From positions 1 through 20,378 of the IMG/VR virus record IMGVR_UViG_3300037246_001300: DNA of 20,378 nucleotides, one strand, 5' to 3'. The notes below the pieces were generated by a model. That model was not told where the DNA came from, did not search any database, and worked only from the letters and a program-made list of their open reading frames with translations. Both the position numbers and the translations under genes were made by a program. The DNA is from a virus. Below, piece after piece: positions 11,451 to 19,925 of this stretch (positions are counted from its first letter, which is position 1; each line of letters opens with the position of its first letter).

Positions 11451-13110
11451 TCTCGAGGCCACCGCCGAAGCCAGCAGCCGATCAGTCCGGCTGATGCAGC
11501 TCGGGCTGCGCGTTGACGGCGTGCAGTTCGACCTGGCCCGCTACGCGCACCTGCTCGCGATCATCGACGACGACCACCCGAAAACGGTGGTCATCAAGGG
11601 CGCGCAGCTGGGCTTCACCGTCGCCTACATCCTCAAGGCGATCGACCGCGCGAAGAAGGGCCACCGGGGAATGCTCTACATGTTCCCGACCGATCGGGAC
11701 GTGGGCGACTTCTCCAAGGCCCGGTTCAAGCGCATCCTCGCGGAGAACCCGCCGCTCTCCGCCCTGGTCCGCGACACCGACGCGACCAACATCAAGAAGA
11801 TCGGCGAGACGTTCGGCTACTTCACGGGGGCCAGGTCGATCACGGGGCTCAAGTCCAGGCCGATCGACGACCTCTACAAAGACGAGCGCGACGACATGGA
11901 CGACGCGATGGTGGAGCTGGCCGACCACCGCCTCGACGCCAGCGACGACCCGCACAACACGGAGCTGGGCACGCCCACCGTCCCCGACTACGGCGTGGAC
12001 CTGAGCTACAGCCAGAGCGACCAGCGGATGTGGCATCTGAAGTGCCGCAAGTGCAACGGCTGGACGTGCAAGGAGCTGAACTGGCCCGACTGCCTCGCGG
12101 TCCAGGACGACGGCCACGCCTTCTATGTCTGCTCCAAGTGCAAGGAGGAGCTTGAGCCGGTCTATGGCGAGTGGGTGCCGGCCCACCCCGAGCGCTGCAC
12201 GGAGACGACGCGCGACGCGAAGGGCCGCGTCCTCGAGCTGGGCACCGGGACTCGCGGCTGGTGGGTGAACCAGCTCAACAGCCCGAGCAAGCTGCGGACG
12301 CCCACCGTGATCGCGGACGAGTACGACCTGGCGACCCGCAAGGGGAAGCTCCGAGAGTTCTTCAACTCAGTGCTCGGCACGGCCTACGCGGAGGTCGAGG
12401 CGCAGCTGACGGACCAGCTGCTCCGCTCCTGCTGCGGCAAGGACCCACGCCAGAACAAGAGCGAAGGGCCGTGTGCGATGGGCGTCGACGTCGGCATGCG
12501 GGACTTCCACTTTGAGATCCGCGAGCGCGTCACGGACGAGTTCTCCACGGTCGTGAACTGGGGCGTGCGGCACAGCTTCGACGAGATCGCGGACCTGATG
12601 AGCAGCTTCAACGTCCAGATCTGCGTCATGGACGAGATGGCCGAGAGCCGCAGCGTCGCCACGTTCAAGGCCAAACACCGCGAGGTCTACGGCTGCTGGT
12701 ACTCGGACCCGCACCACGGGCCGCACAAGTGGCAGATCCCGGACCAGAAGGTGACGGTCAACCGCACCGAGAGCCTGGACGAGAGCCACATGGACATCGT
12801 GGACCGCAAGGTCGAGTTTCCGCGTGAGGACGAACTGTTCCGCGAGGTGGTGGCGCCGCAGATGAAGAACCTTTCGAGGGTCTACAAGCGGCGAGACGAC
12901 CAGCTCGGCATCGGCCAGTACCGCACGGGCCAGCGCACGCCGGTCTGGGTGATCCTCGGCGGGGTCAAGAACGACCACCTGCGGCACGCCGACAACTACG
13001 CCCGGATCGCTCTGGGCCGGGTGGCCCTGGTCGAGCGGGTGCGGCGCGCGTCAAAACGTGAGCGATACTCGCGACCTGGCAAGCGCCGGCGTGGCTGGCA
13101 GGCCGGCTGA
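11431..13110 (+). CDS. terL: Terminase large subunit, GpA-like
   Basis: 559 residues from ATG 11431. The ATPase half has a Walker-A-like VVIKGAQLGFT (residues 53-63), with the loose P-loop typical of GpA-type terminases, and a Walker-B-like DDLYKDERD (Asp151/Glu152 region). A zinc-ribbon insertion follows, Cys205/Cys208 with Cys234/Cys237 (CRKC, CSKC), as in lambda gpA relatives. The nuclease half contains GVDVGMRDFHFE (Asp353), CVMDEMAES (Asp401) and HLRHADNYARIALG (Asp521), the spaced acidic residues of an RNase-H-like fold. The enzyme pumps DNA into the procapsid and cuts it. The C-terminus is very basic. It overlaps the zinc-ribbon gene by 20 bases. Confidence 0.93.
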   Translation: MSAAAPDLEATAEASSRSVRLMQLGLRVDGVQFDLARYAHLLAIIDDDHPKTVVIKGAQLGFTVAYILKAIDRAKKGHRGMLYMFPTDRDVGDFSKARFKRILAENPPLSALVRDTDATNIKKIGETFGYFTGARSITGLKSRPIDDLYKDERDDMDDAMVELADHRLDASDDPHNTELGTPTVPDYGVDLSYSQSDQRMWHLKCRKCNGWTCKELNWPDCLAVQDDGHAFYVCSKCKEELEPVYGEWVPAHPERCTETTRDAKGRVLELGTGTRGWWVNQLNSPSKLRTPTVIADEYDLATRKGKLREFFNSVLGTAYAEVEAQLTDQLLRSCCGKDPRQNKSEGPCAMGVDVGMRDFHFEIRERVTDEFSTVVNWGVRHSFDEIADLMSSFNVQICVMDEMAESRSVATFKAKHREVYGCWYSDPHHGPHKWQIPDQKVTVNRTESLDESHMDIVDRKVEFPREDELFREVVAPQMKNLSRVYKRRDDQLGIGQYRTGQRTPVWVILGGVKNDHLRHADNYARIALGRVALVERVRRASKRERYSRPGKRRRGWQAG

Positions 13111-13114
13111 CCCT

Positions 13115-13122
13115 GGGGGGGG
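13115..13122 (+). promoter_or_regulatory. G-run ribosome-binding motif, copy 3 (CCTGGGGGGGG)
   Basis: CCT followed by eight G, then TGAGAG and the ATG at 13129. Here GGGGTGA also resembles GGAGGTGA, supporting the view that the run is a wobble Shine-Dalgarno. It fills the 18-base gap after terL. Confidence 0.5.
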
Positions 13123-13128
13123 TGAGAG

Positions 13129-13428
13129 ATGGGGACGAAAGAATCCGACGCGGGACCGCAGCAGCTCGAGGCGGCCCTTGGCGTCGCGCCGATCCCGACG
13201 TGGGTCCACGCGCTGCGGGACTTCAAGGCGAAGCTCCAGGGCGTTGTCGCCGTTCAGGCGACGGACTCGTACCTCTGGGCCGAGGCCACGGGCGCTGAGG
13301 TGCGGGTGGCGCTCCGCGAGCTGCACGCGCTCATAGAGGAGGACGAGGAGGCCCTGACCCAGATCCAACAGCTGAAGGCTTCGCAGCTCACAGCCCGCCT
13401 GAGGAAAGGCGAGGCGTCCGGTGTTTGA
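13129..13428 (+). CDS. Small helical protein between terL and portal
   Basis: 99 residues from ATG 13129. The C-terminal half is strongly helical and acidic (ALRELHALIEEDEEALTQIQ). No Cys, signal or membrane segment. It overlaps the portal start by eight bases, so it is translated together with head genes. No family recognised; a head-assembly accessory is possible by position. Confidence 0.72.
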   Translation: MGTKESDAGPQQLEAALGVAPIPTWVHALRDFKAKLQGVVAVQATDSYLWAEATGAEVRVALRELHALIEEDEEALTQIQQLKASQLTARLRKGEASGV

Positions 13429-15607
13429 AGACATCGACGGCGAGGAGGAGCGGCGGCGTGAGGCCCGGTTCTTCTGGGAGCTGGCGATCGACCACTGGGA
13501 ACAGCGGAACATCGAGCGCCATGTCACGCTCGGCTTCTATCACAACAGCAACGGCGTCGGCCAGTGGGACGAGGCGGACCTCGACTTCCTGGAGGAGCAA
13601 GGACGCCCGGCGCTCTCGTTCAACCTGACAAAGAAGAAGGTCAACGCCTACATCGGGATGCAGATGGACGCGATGCAGAAGCCCGTCGTCCGCGCCGTCG
13701 GAGGTGAGGACGCCTGGAAGGCCGAGGTCTGGAACAACATCCTGGACCGGCTGCGCAACGAGCTGGACATGGACACGCTCGACTGCGAGGTGGCCGAGCG
13801 CGGTCATGTGATCGGCGAGGGCTGTCTCAACCTGGACGTTGTGGCCGATCCCGACCGGCCGGCACACCTGAAGATCGAGGCGACGTTCGTGGATCCGCTC
13901 GAGGTCAAGTGGGATCCGAACAGTCAGAAGGCCAGCCGCAAGGACGCGCAGTACTTCTTCTGGGACAAGTGGCTGACCCGCTCGGACTTCAAGCTCAGCT
14001 ACCCCGACCACGCGCACGAGCTGGACTACTTTATGAACTCGCTCACGGCGGACGAGAACTCTCCGCTGTACGACCCCGACTCCTACCGCTCCGAGCCCAC
14101 CGGGCACCACCGCTTTGTCCGCGACGACTACGACATGGAGCGGCTCTCCCGCTACTACGACATCCGCAACGACAAAGTGCGCGTGATCCACATGGAGTTC
14201 ATCACCGCCGTCGCCCGCAACTTCCTCGTCGGTCGCGGCCAGAACGGGGAGGAGATCAACGTCGAGATCAGCGACCAGGCGGCGCGCGTGATCCGAAGCA
14301 AGCGCGGCAAGGAGCAGTTCCCGGGGTTCGATGTGGTGGAGACGTGGAAGGACCAGGTTCACTGGTTCGAGTTCGTCCGCGACGTGACGCTGTTCGACGA
14401 GATCGCCCCGGTCCCCTTCGACGGCTGGTCCATCATTCCGTTCTCGCTGTTCGTGGATACCACCGACAAGACCTCCTACGGCTGGGTGCGCGACTTCATC
14501 GACCCGCAGCGCGAGGTCAATAAGAGCTACAGCCAGAGCCTCGATCACCTCATCACTCAGTCCAAGCCCGGGTGGATCGCCGAGAAGGGCGCGATCCCCG
14601 ACGAGAATCAGTTCGAGGAGTCGATCAACACCGGCGGCTCCATCGCGATCGTGGAGAAGGGCGCGCTGACCGGCCAGCAGGTGCGCGAGCGCCAGCCGGC
14701 CGTCTTGCCAGCAGGCGCCTACACGCGGCACCAGGCCAGCGTCGAGCTGTTCGACCGGATCGGCGGCGTCGCGACTGACGTGGAGCAGACCGCCGCCGGC
14801 GCTCGCCAGGAGGCGGCCTACACCGTTCACATGCGCCACCAGAAGGCGCTGGTCGCGATGAAGCTGCCGTTTGCCCACTACGCGCAGTACCAGCTGGAGG
14901 TCACGCGCCGGCTCATGCAGATCGTCACGCGGACGATGCCCGACGAGCAGATCGAGCGGCTGCTCTCCAACGTCGAGAAGTTCAAGGTCCACCAGGGCAC
15001 GGTCTGGATTCTCGAGCCGGCACCGCCACAGCCAGGAGCACCCGGCCAGGAGGGCGCGAGTGATCCGACCGGCCCCGGCCAGCAGAAGCAGATGGTCCCC
15101 GTCGGCCAGGTGCCGATCCGCGATCTCCGGGAGATGCAATACGACATCGAGCTCGACACAACGACGCACAACACAACGCTGCGACTGCTGGAGATGCAGG
15201 CCCTCGCCGAGCTGAAGAAGATGGGCGTCCCCGTGGACGACACCCTGATCGTGGAGAAGGCGACGACCAGCCGGCACGAGCGCGAGCGCCTGGTCGAGTT
15301 TGCGAAGGAGCGCGGCAAGGCGCAGGCCGCCGCCGAGAAGGCCCAGACCGACCAGCTCAACAGCCAGGTCGCGCAGGCGTTCAAGATCAGCGAGCAAGAG
15401 GTGGCCGAGAAGCGCCGGCACAACATCATCGACGAGGCAATCTCGGCGCTGAAGAACGAGCGCGACGCCGGCGCGAAGATCGCCGCGATCTGGGAGAAGT
15501 CGGACGAGGCCGAGAAGGCCCAGCTGTTCCAGATCCTCAACTTCATCAGTGACCAGCAGCTCGCCGAGCAGGCGCGCACGGCGTCACCGACGCAGGGGGC
15601 AACATGA
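13421..15607 (+). CDS. Portal protein, P22-like
   Basis: 728 residues from GTG 13421. The N-terminus (REARFFWELAIDHWEQRN, YHNSNGVGQWDE, RPALSFNLTKKKVNAYIGMQ) follows the pattern of P22-type portals, in which an early helical region leads to a conserved FN.....V....G segment. The length matches the family. The centre holds a conserved SYGWVRDFIDPQREVNKSYSQ-like stretch (in parts, GWVRDFIDPQREVNK and SYSQSLDHLI), which fits the portal stem/clip region. The C-terminal 170 residues are long, helical and Glu/Lys/Ala-rich, suited to the barrel. The dodecameric ring sits at one capsid vertex and is the DNA gateway. It is coupled by ATGA to the next gene. Confidence 0.87.
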   Translation: MFEDIDGEEERRREARFFWELAIDHWEQRNIERHVTLGFYHNSNGVGQWDEADLDFLEEQGRPALSFNLTKKKVNAYIGMQMDAMQKPVVRAVGGEDAWKAEVWNNILDRLRNELDMDTLDCEVAERGHVIGEGCLNLDVVADPDRPAHLKIEATFVDPLEVKWDPNSQKASRKDAQYFFWDKWLTRSDFKLSYPDHAHELDYFMNSLTADENSPLYDPDSYRSEPTGHHRFVRDDYDMERLSRYYDIRNDKVRVIHMEFITAVARNFLVGRGQNGEEINVEISDQAARVIRSKRGKEQFPGFDVVETWKDQVHWFEFVRDVTLFDEIAPVPFDGWSIIPFSLFVDTTDKTSYGWVRDFIDPQREVNKSYSQSLDHLITQSKPGWIAEKGAIPDENQFEESINTGGSIAIVEKGALTGQQVRERQPAVLPAGAYTRHQASVELFDRIGGVATDVEQTAAGARQEAAYTVHMRHQKALVAMKLPFAHYAQYQLEVTRRLMQIVTRTMPDEQIERLLSNVEKFKVHQGTVWILEPAPPQPGAPGQEGASDPTGPGQQKQMVPVGQVPIRDLREMQYDIELDTTTHNTTLRLLEMQALAELKKMGVPVDDTLIVEKATTSRHERERLVEFAKERGKAQAAAEKAQTDQLNSQVAQAFKISEQEVAEKRRHNIIDEAISALKNERDAGAKIAAIWEKSDEAEKAQLFQILNFISDQQLAEQARTASPTQGAT

Positions 15608-16059
15608 GCAAGAAGGGCACGCGACGCGCAGCCGCACCCGATCACGATGGGCCGGCGAGTCTGGATCGACCTCCGCCGACGCCGACGACGACCGAGGACC
15701 GGGCGGACCAGTTCGAGGAGGTCAACGTCGAGCCGGGCGAGCGGGAGCCGCCGCCGGCCCCGCCCAGCTCGAGCATGGCCCGATCGCTCGACGACATCAC
15801 CGGGCCGATGCCGAAGCCGCCGCCGGCCGAGGTCGAGCTGCCGTCAGACTTCACCGACGCGGACGTGAAGCGGTTCCAGGAGCTTTGCGGCGCGGTGGAG
15901 CACTTCCTCAAGCCGCTAGGTCCGAGCTGGGCGCGCACGATGGCGCTCCAGCACATCGTCGGCACTGAGAACTACGGGCTCATCGTCCTGGGTCGCGCCG
16001 TCAAGCCGACCACCAGGCCCGTGGGCCGCGAGTACCCCAACTGGCGAGGAGGTCGCTAA
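15604..16059 (+). CDS. Pro-rich hypothetical protein between portal and scaffold
   Basis: 151 residues from ATG 15604 (ATGA overlap with the portal). The first ~75 residues are disordered by composition: Pro, Asp, Glu and Ser-rich (PPPAPPSSS). The second half is a compact helical domain with FTDADVKRFQELCGAVEHF and GPSWARTMALQHIVG. No family recognised. Position suggests a minor head or scaffold partner. Confidence 0.72.
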   Translation: MSKKGTRRAAAPDHDGPASLDRPPPTPTTTEDRADQFEEVNVEPGEREPPPAPPSSSMARSLDDITGPMPKPPPAEVELPSDFTDADVKRFQELCGAVEHFLKPLGPSWARTMALQHIVGTENYGLIVLGRAVKPTTRPVGREYPNWRGGR

Positions 16060-16062
16060 AGC

Positions 16063-17217
16063 ATGGCCGCGCCCAACCGAGTCTCCGAAGAGGCGAATCT
16101 CTCCGACGATCAGCGGGGCTTTCTGACGCCCGACGATCTCGACGTGGACGATCCGGGCGACGGCCGCCCGGCTGCGCTGTCTGGGGATGGCCTGCCGGTG
16201 GGCACGCCCAAGCGCCAGACCCGCCGCGAGGATCTGCTGGACGAGGAGCGGCGCGAGCGGATCGACGACGACCGGGCCGAGGGCGACTTCGACAGCGACG
16301 TCGACGTGTCCGACGTACACGAGCGAGCACGCCAGCGCGGCCGGCGTGGCTCATCCGACACTGAGCAGGCGCTCACGGCCGAGATCACGAAGCTGCGCCG
16401 CAAGGGCCGCCAGCTCCAGGAGGATCGCCAGGGCGAGATGCGCGACGCGCAGGCACGGCGTCGAGCTGCTGGCGAGCCGGAGCCGGAGCCGCCCAAAGAC
16501 GAGCGCGACCCGCTGCGCGTATCGTTCGACGACGACGACAAGCCGATCATTCCGCGCGCCGATCTCGACCAGGCCATCCGCGACGCCATCCCCAAGCCCG
16601 ACCCGCGCCAGGTGGTCAACGACCAGATCAACACCCGCTACAACCAGCTGCGCGAGGAGCTGGTCGCGGAGGGACCGGAGAACGGGCCGGCGATCGAGCG
16701 GCTGGAGAAGGCGTACCGCTACCTCGACGAGATGGTGACGGTCGAGGTGATGGAGCACGGCCAGGGCCGGCAGATCAGCGGGCTCGATTCGATGATGGAC
16801 TTCATCGAGGAGCGTGGGCTCGACAAGCGCTTCCACGAGTTCTTCCCCGACGTGCCCGACGTGGGCGCGCTGGTCGATGCCAGCTCGTCGATGTCGTCGC
16901 GCAAGCTCAAGCAGGTGTTTCACGACTACCAGGACTACCAGGCCGAGGGCGGGCGAGCGGACGCGCCCGATCCCTACGACGAGCCGGCAGACGATCCGCC
17001 CGCGCGCCGCTACGAGCGCCCGCAGCACAAGCCGCGCCCGCGTAGCATGGCGCGCAGGGGCTCCGGGGCTCGCCCATCGGTGGAGCAGGGCCGGGGTCGG
17101 ATGAACGAGCTGCTGGACATGGACGACTTCGACCACACCAAGCAGACGATTGCCGAGCTGGATCGGCTGGTGGACTCCTACGGCGGCGACCGGGGCGGCC
17201 GGAACCGGCGCTACTGA
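16063..17217 (+). CDS. Probable head scaffolding protein
   Basis: 384 residues from ATG 16063, four bases after the preceding stop. It is highly charged, without Cys and with long helical stretches: an Asp-rich N-terminus, RRKGRQLQEDRQGEMRDAQ around residue 115, a central EELVAEGPENGPAIERLEKA helix, and a basic Arg/Gly-rich C-terminus. In phages with a P22-like portal and N4-type capsid, a charged helical protein between them is usually the scaffold, which guides capsid assembly then leaves. The basic tail fits binding to the capsid. The role is inferred from position and composition. The stop shares one base with the next start. Confidence 0.62.
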   Translation: MAAPNRVSEEANLSDDQRGFLTPDDLDVDDPGDGRPAALSGDGLPVGTPKRQTRREDLLDEERRERIDDDRAEGDFDSDVDVSDVHERARQRGRRGSSDTEQALTAEITKLRRKGRQLQEDRQGEMRDAQARRRAAGEPEPEPPKDERDPLRVSFDDDDKPIIPRADLDQAIRDAIPKPDPRQVVNDQINTRYNQLREELVAEGPENGPAIERLEKAYRYLDEMVTVEVMEHGQGRQISGLDSMMDFIEERGLDKRFHEFFPDVPDVGALVDASSSMSSRKLKQVFHDYQDYQAEGGRADAPDPYDEPADDPPARRYERPQHKPRPRSMARRGSGARPSVEQGRGRMNELLDMDDFDHTKQTIAELDRLVDSYGGDRGGRNRRY

Positions 17218-18668
17218 TGGGGGGCCAGAACCAGAGCCAGGGCGGCGGGTGGGGCTTCCACGATCCGACGCGGGGCCTGCTCTCGAACATCAGCGGCGGG
17301 CCGGGCACCTCGTCCCTGCCGCTCGGTGGTGGCGCCGTTGGTGCAAGCGCGATCCCGGGCGATCTCTCCCAGATTCAGCAGCTCATCTCGGGCCTCGGGG
17401 CACCTGGTCGATCGCCTGTTGGCGGCGGCGGCACCTCGCTCCCGGGTGGGGGTGCGGGCGGAGCTGCGGCGGGATCGCCGCTCTACCGCTCCGGTGGGCC
17501 TGCGATCTACTCCGGTGCTTCGCCGATCTCGGCCCCAGCCGCTCCAATCTCGGGCGGCGGTGGCGTGTTGCCGAATCTGCTCGCCGGGCCGACCAGCAGC
17601 GCGGCCGGCGGGGGCGGTGCGGCCGGCGCTGTGCCGGCGGGGGCGGACAAGCGAGTGGGGCCGCCGCCGATCACCCAGGGTCAAGGTCCGTTTGCTGGCC
17701 CCAAGCGAGTCGGCCCGCCGCCGGGGCCGGGAATGCCGCCGCCCCCGCCCACCGCGCGCGACTTGGGAGTGCGCCGCGAACCCGTGCCGCAGCCCTATGG
17801 GGGTGCCTACAGCCAGTGGGGGAACATCGACTGGATGGACCCGAACGCGGTGGATCCGCTGGGCAACCAGATCTTCGCGCCCCGGCCTGACGCGCCCTAC
17901 GAGTTCCAGGCCCCGGACTTCGACATCGCCAAGTTCCTGACGAACGAGGACGACTACGCCCTCAACTTCCGGCCGCCCACGCTGAACTGGGCCGATCGGC
18001 TCCACGCGCCGGCCGGGGGCGTGGGAGATCGGGACTATCAGGGGGATCTGAGGCCGGCGGGCGTTGAGGGCGAAAGCAACGTCTACTTCAACCCGGGTTC
18101 TGGTCCAGTCTCCCGGCAAGTGGACGCCGGCTTCCACAACGTCAGGGACGACGGCTACCACATGCAGGGCGTCCCGGTCCCCCAGTTTGGACCTCTGGGC
18201 GAAGCGGCCCCGCCGACGGGCCTGGAGTGGTGGAGCTATCCCGAGATCTACAACCCCGAGCACCTACGCCCCGACCTGCCGGGCGCCGAGGGCCAGCTCC
18301 CGGCCGGCTACTTCGACATCAACCTGCCCAACGACCAGCTGGGCGTGCTCTCCCAGACGCGGATCGACGATTCAGTAGACGCGCTGCTCAACAAGTATCA
18401 GGGGGAGTATGGGTTCGACATCGCGATCCCCAACAACCCCCCCGACAACCCCTTCGAAGTGGAGTACGCCAACTTGCCGGGCGAGCACTCCTCCGGGATC
18501 AGGCCCTTCTTCCAGGGCTTCGGGACGCTCGACGAGGCCACCCCGTTCCAGCCGGCCTACCGCTTCAGGCAGCCCCAGGCGCCCGTCACCGGCGGCGTGC
18601 GGGAGCGGTTTGCTGGCGCGGACGACCGCAGCCTGACTGAGCTGGCGATGAGGGTGCTGAACCCGTAG
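17217..18668 (+). CDS. Gly/Pro-rich structural-like protein of unknown function
   Basis: 483 residues from ATG 17217 (TGATG). Residues 1 to about 183 are low-complexity: Gly, Ala, Ser and Pro-rich, with two copies of KRVGPPP (about 145-151 and 163-169) and a run PPPPP. The rest is normal, Tyr/Pro/Asp-rich sequence (NIDWMDPNAVDPLGNQIFAP, WWSYPEIYNPEHLRPDLPG), probably extended or beta-rich. No Cys, membrane or signal segment. No family recognised. Its place between scaffold and capsid suggests a head or injected virion component. Confidence 0.72.
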   Translation: MGGQNQSQGGGWGFHDPTRGLLSNISGGPGTSSLPLGGGAVGASAIPGDLSQIQQLISGLGAPGRSPVGGGGTSLPGGGAGGAAAGSPLYRSGGPAIYSGASPISAPAAPISGGGGVLPNLLAGPTSSAAGGGGAAGAVPAGADKRVGPPPITQGQGPFAGPKRVGPPPGPGMPPPPPTARDLGVRREPVPQPYGGAYSQWGNIDWMDPNAVDPLGNQIFAPRPDAPYEFQAPDFDIAKFLTNEDDYALNFRPPTLNWADRLHAPAGGVGDRDYQGDLRPAGVEGESNVYFNPGSGPVSRQVDAGFHNVRDDGYHMQGVPVPQFGPLGEAAPPTGLEWWSYPEIYNPEHLRPDLPGAEGQLPAGYFDINLPNDQLGVLSQTRIDDSVDALLNKYQGEYGFDIAIPNNPPDNPFEVEYANLPGEHSSGIRPFFQGFGTLDEATPFQPAYRFRQPQAPVTGGVRERFAGADDRSLTELAMRVLNP

Positions 18669-18687
18669 CTTTCCCCTGAGTGGCCGC

Positions 18688-18792
18688 CCCGGAGCCCAGA
18701 ATCCCGGGAGGGTCTTCGGACCTGGGAGCATTCGAGAGGTTCTCCCGCCTCTGCCGCCCGCGAGTCGATCGCGGAGGGTGCCGATAGGCGCC
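18688..18792. repeat. Hairpin series in the gap before the capsid gene
   Basis: The 18669-18842 gap carries no convincing gene but several small stems: CCCGG/CCGGG (18688-18692, 18704-18708), GGTC-TTCG-GACC (18711-18722, a UUCG tetraloop), GAGA/TCTC (18734-18744), CGCGA/TCGCG (18759-18773) and GGTGCC-GATA-GGCGCC (18777-18792). None is followed by a T-run, so a standard terminator is unlikely; a structured leader for the capsid gene is possible. Confidence 0.45.
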
Positions 18793-18842
18793 AGGGCGTT
18801 GAATGCGCGTCGTCCCGCGCGAGTACCGCGAGGGACTCGACC

Positions 18843-19889
18843 GTGGCGGCCACCGAATTTGGCACCAACGACGCTCAGACCGTAAAGCTCTGGTCCACCA
18901 AGACCGCCTACGAGGCGATCGGCCAGACCTGGATGCGGAAGCTGATGGGGACGAGCGAAGACTCGATCCTCTACATGGCCCGCGATCTCGAGAAGCACGC
19001 CGGCGACACCATCCGCTACGACCTGCTGCGCCTGATGACCGGCGCCGGCGTGGACGGGGACACCCGGCTCAAGGGATTCGAGGAGGCCCTGGTCTACGAG
19101 CAGGACACCATCTCGATCAACCAGAAGCGCCAGGCCCATCTGTTCAAGGGAATGAGCCAGCAGCGCACGGTTCACGACTTGCGCCAGGACGGCAAGCGCA
19201 ACCTCGCCAAGTGGTACGCGGAAAAATACGACAAGTACATGCTCGCGTACCTGTGCGGGACTGCGGGCGATGCCCCGGGCAACGTCTCGCTCGAACTCCC
19301 CTTCGCCGGCAACGCGATCGTCGCGCCCGACGCCGCTCACGAGCACGTCACGGGGGCCACGTTCGAGCTGGACGACATCGACATCCTGGTCGAGATCGCC
19401 CAGATGGCGACGCCTCGGATTCAGCCGGCGATGGTGGACGGCCAGCCCAAGTACGTCCTCATCATCCACCCGTTCACCGCGACAGAGATGCGGACGGCCA
19501 CGGGTGCGGACAACTGGCGCGAGATCACGGCACTGGCTCGTGAGCGCAGCGCCAGCAACCCGCTCTACACCGGCGCGCTCGGGGAGTACGCGGGAGTCAT
19601 CATCCACGTCTCCGAGTACATCCCCCGGCAGATCAGCTCGCCGCTGACCTACAACATCTTCCTCGGGGCGCAGGCCGGCTGCATCGCATTCGGGAACGCC
19701 TGGAAGCGGCGGCAGCGCGGGCTCGGCAAGGGTTCCTACTTCAGCTGGCACGAGGACGTGGACGACTACGGGAACGAGGAAGGGATCGGTGTCGCGTCGA
19801 TCTTCGGGATCAAGAAGACGGTCTACAACTCCGTGGACTACGCGACGATCCGCTACGTCACCACCGACGACTCGCACGCGCTCCCGTAG
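18843..19889 (+). CDS. Major capsid protein, N4-gp56 family
   Basis: 348 residues from GTG 18843, with GAGGGA about eight bases upstream. The N-terminal third (TKTAYEAIGQTWMRKLMG) and the central block QRQAHLFKGMSQQRTVHDLR-like region (in parts, INQKRQAHLFKGMSQQRT and VHDLRQDGKRNLAKWYAEK) match the N4-gp56/DUF4043 capsid family. Later motifs are YVLIIHPFTATEM, GEYAGVIIHVSEYIPR and the C-terminal YFSWHEDVDDYGN with GVASIFGIKKT. The family has the HK97 fold and forms the icosahedral shell. The long structured leader before it fits the need for very high expression. The family call is by remembered motifs. Confidence 0.88.
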   Translation: MAATEFGTNDAQTVKLWSTKTAYEAIGQTWMRKLMGTSEDSILYMARDLEKHAGDTIRYDLLRLMTGAGVDGDTRLKGFEEALVYEQDTISINQKRQAHLFKGMSQQRTVHDLRQDGKRNLAKWYAEKYDKYMLAYLCGTAGDAPGNVSLELPFAGNAIVAPDAAHEHVTGATFELDDIDILVEIAQMATPRIQPAMVDGQPKYVLIIHPFTATEMRTATGADNWREITALARERSASNPLYTGALGEYAGVIIHVSEYIPRQISSPLTYNIFLGAQAGCIAFGNAWKRRQRGLGKGSYFSWHEDVDDYGNEEGIGVASIFGIKKTVYNSVDYATIRYVTTDDSHALP

Positions 19890-19925
19890 AACGGGGCTGG
19901 CGACGACACAAGGGGAAAGCTGAAG

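Noticed and set aside
13388-15421. Long minus-strand open frame opposite the portal gene
   Set aside because: Composition is that of an antisense shadow, and the portal on the plus strand has clear family motifs and translational coupling at both ends.
18803-19543. Plus-strand open frame overlapping the start of the capsid gene
   Set aside because: Arg/His/Gly-rich shadow of the capsid gene in another frame.
18372-19877. Minus-strand open frame opposite the capsid gene
   Set aside because: Antisense shadow composition; the opposite strand encodes a recognisable capsid protein, and no promoter or ribosome site supports the minus frame.
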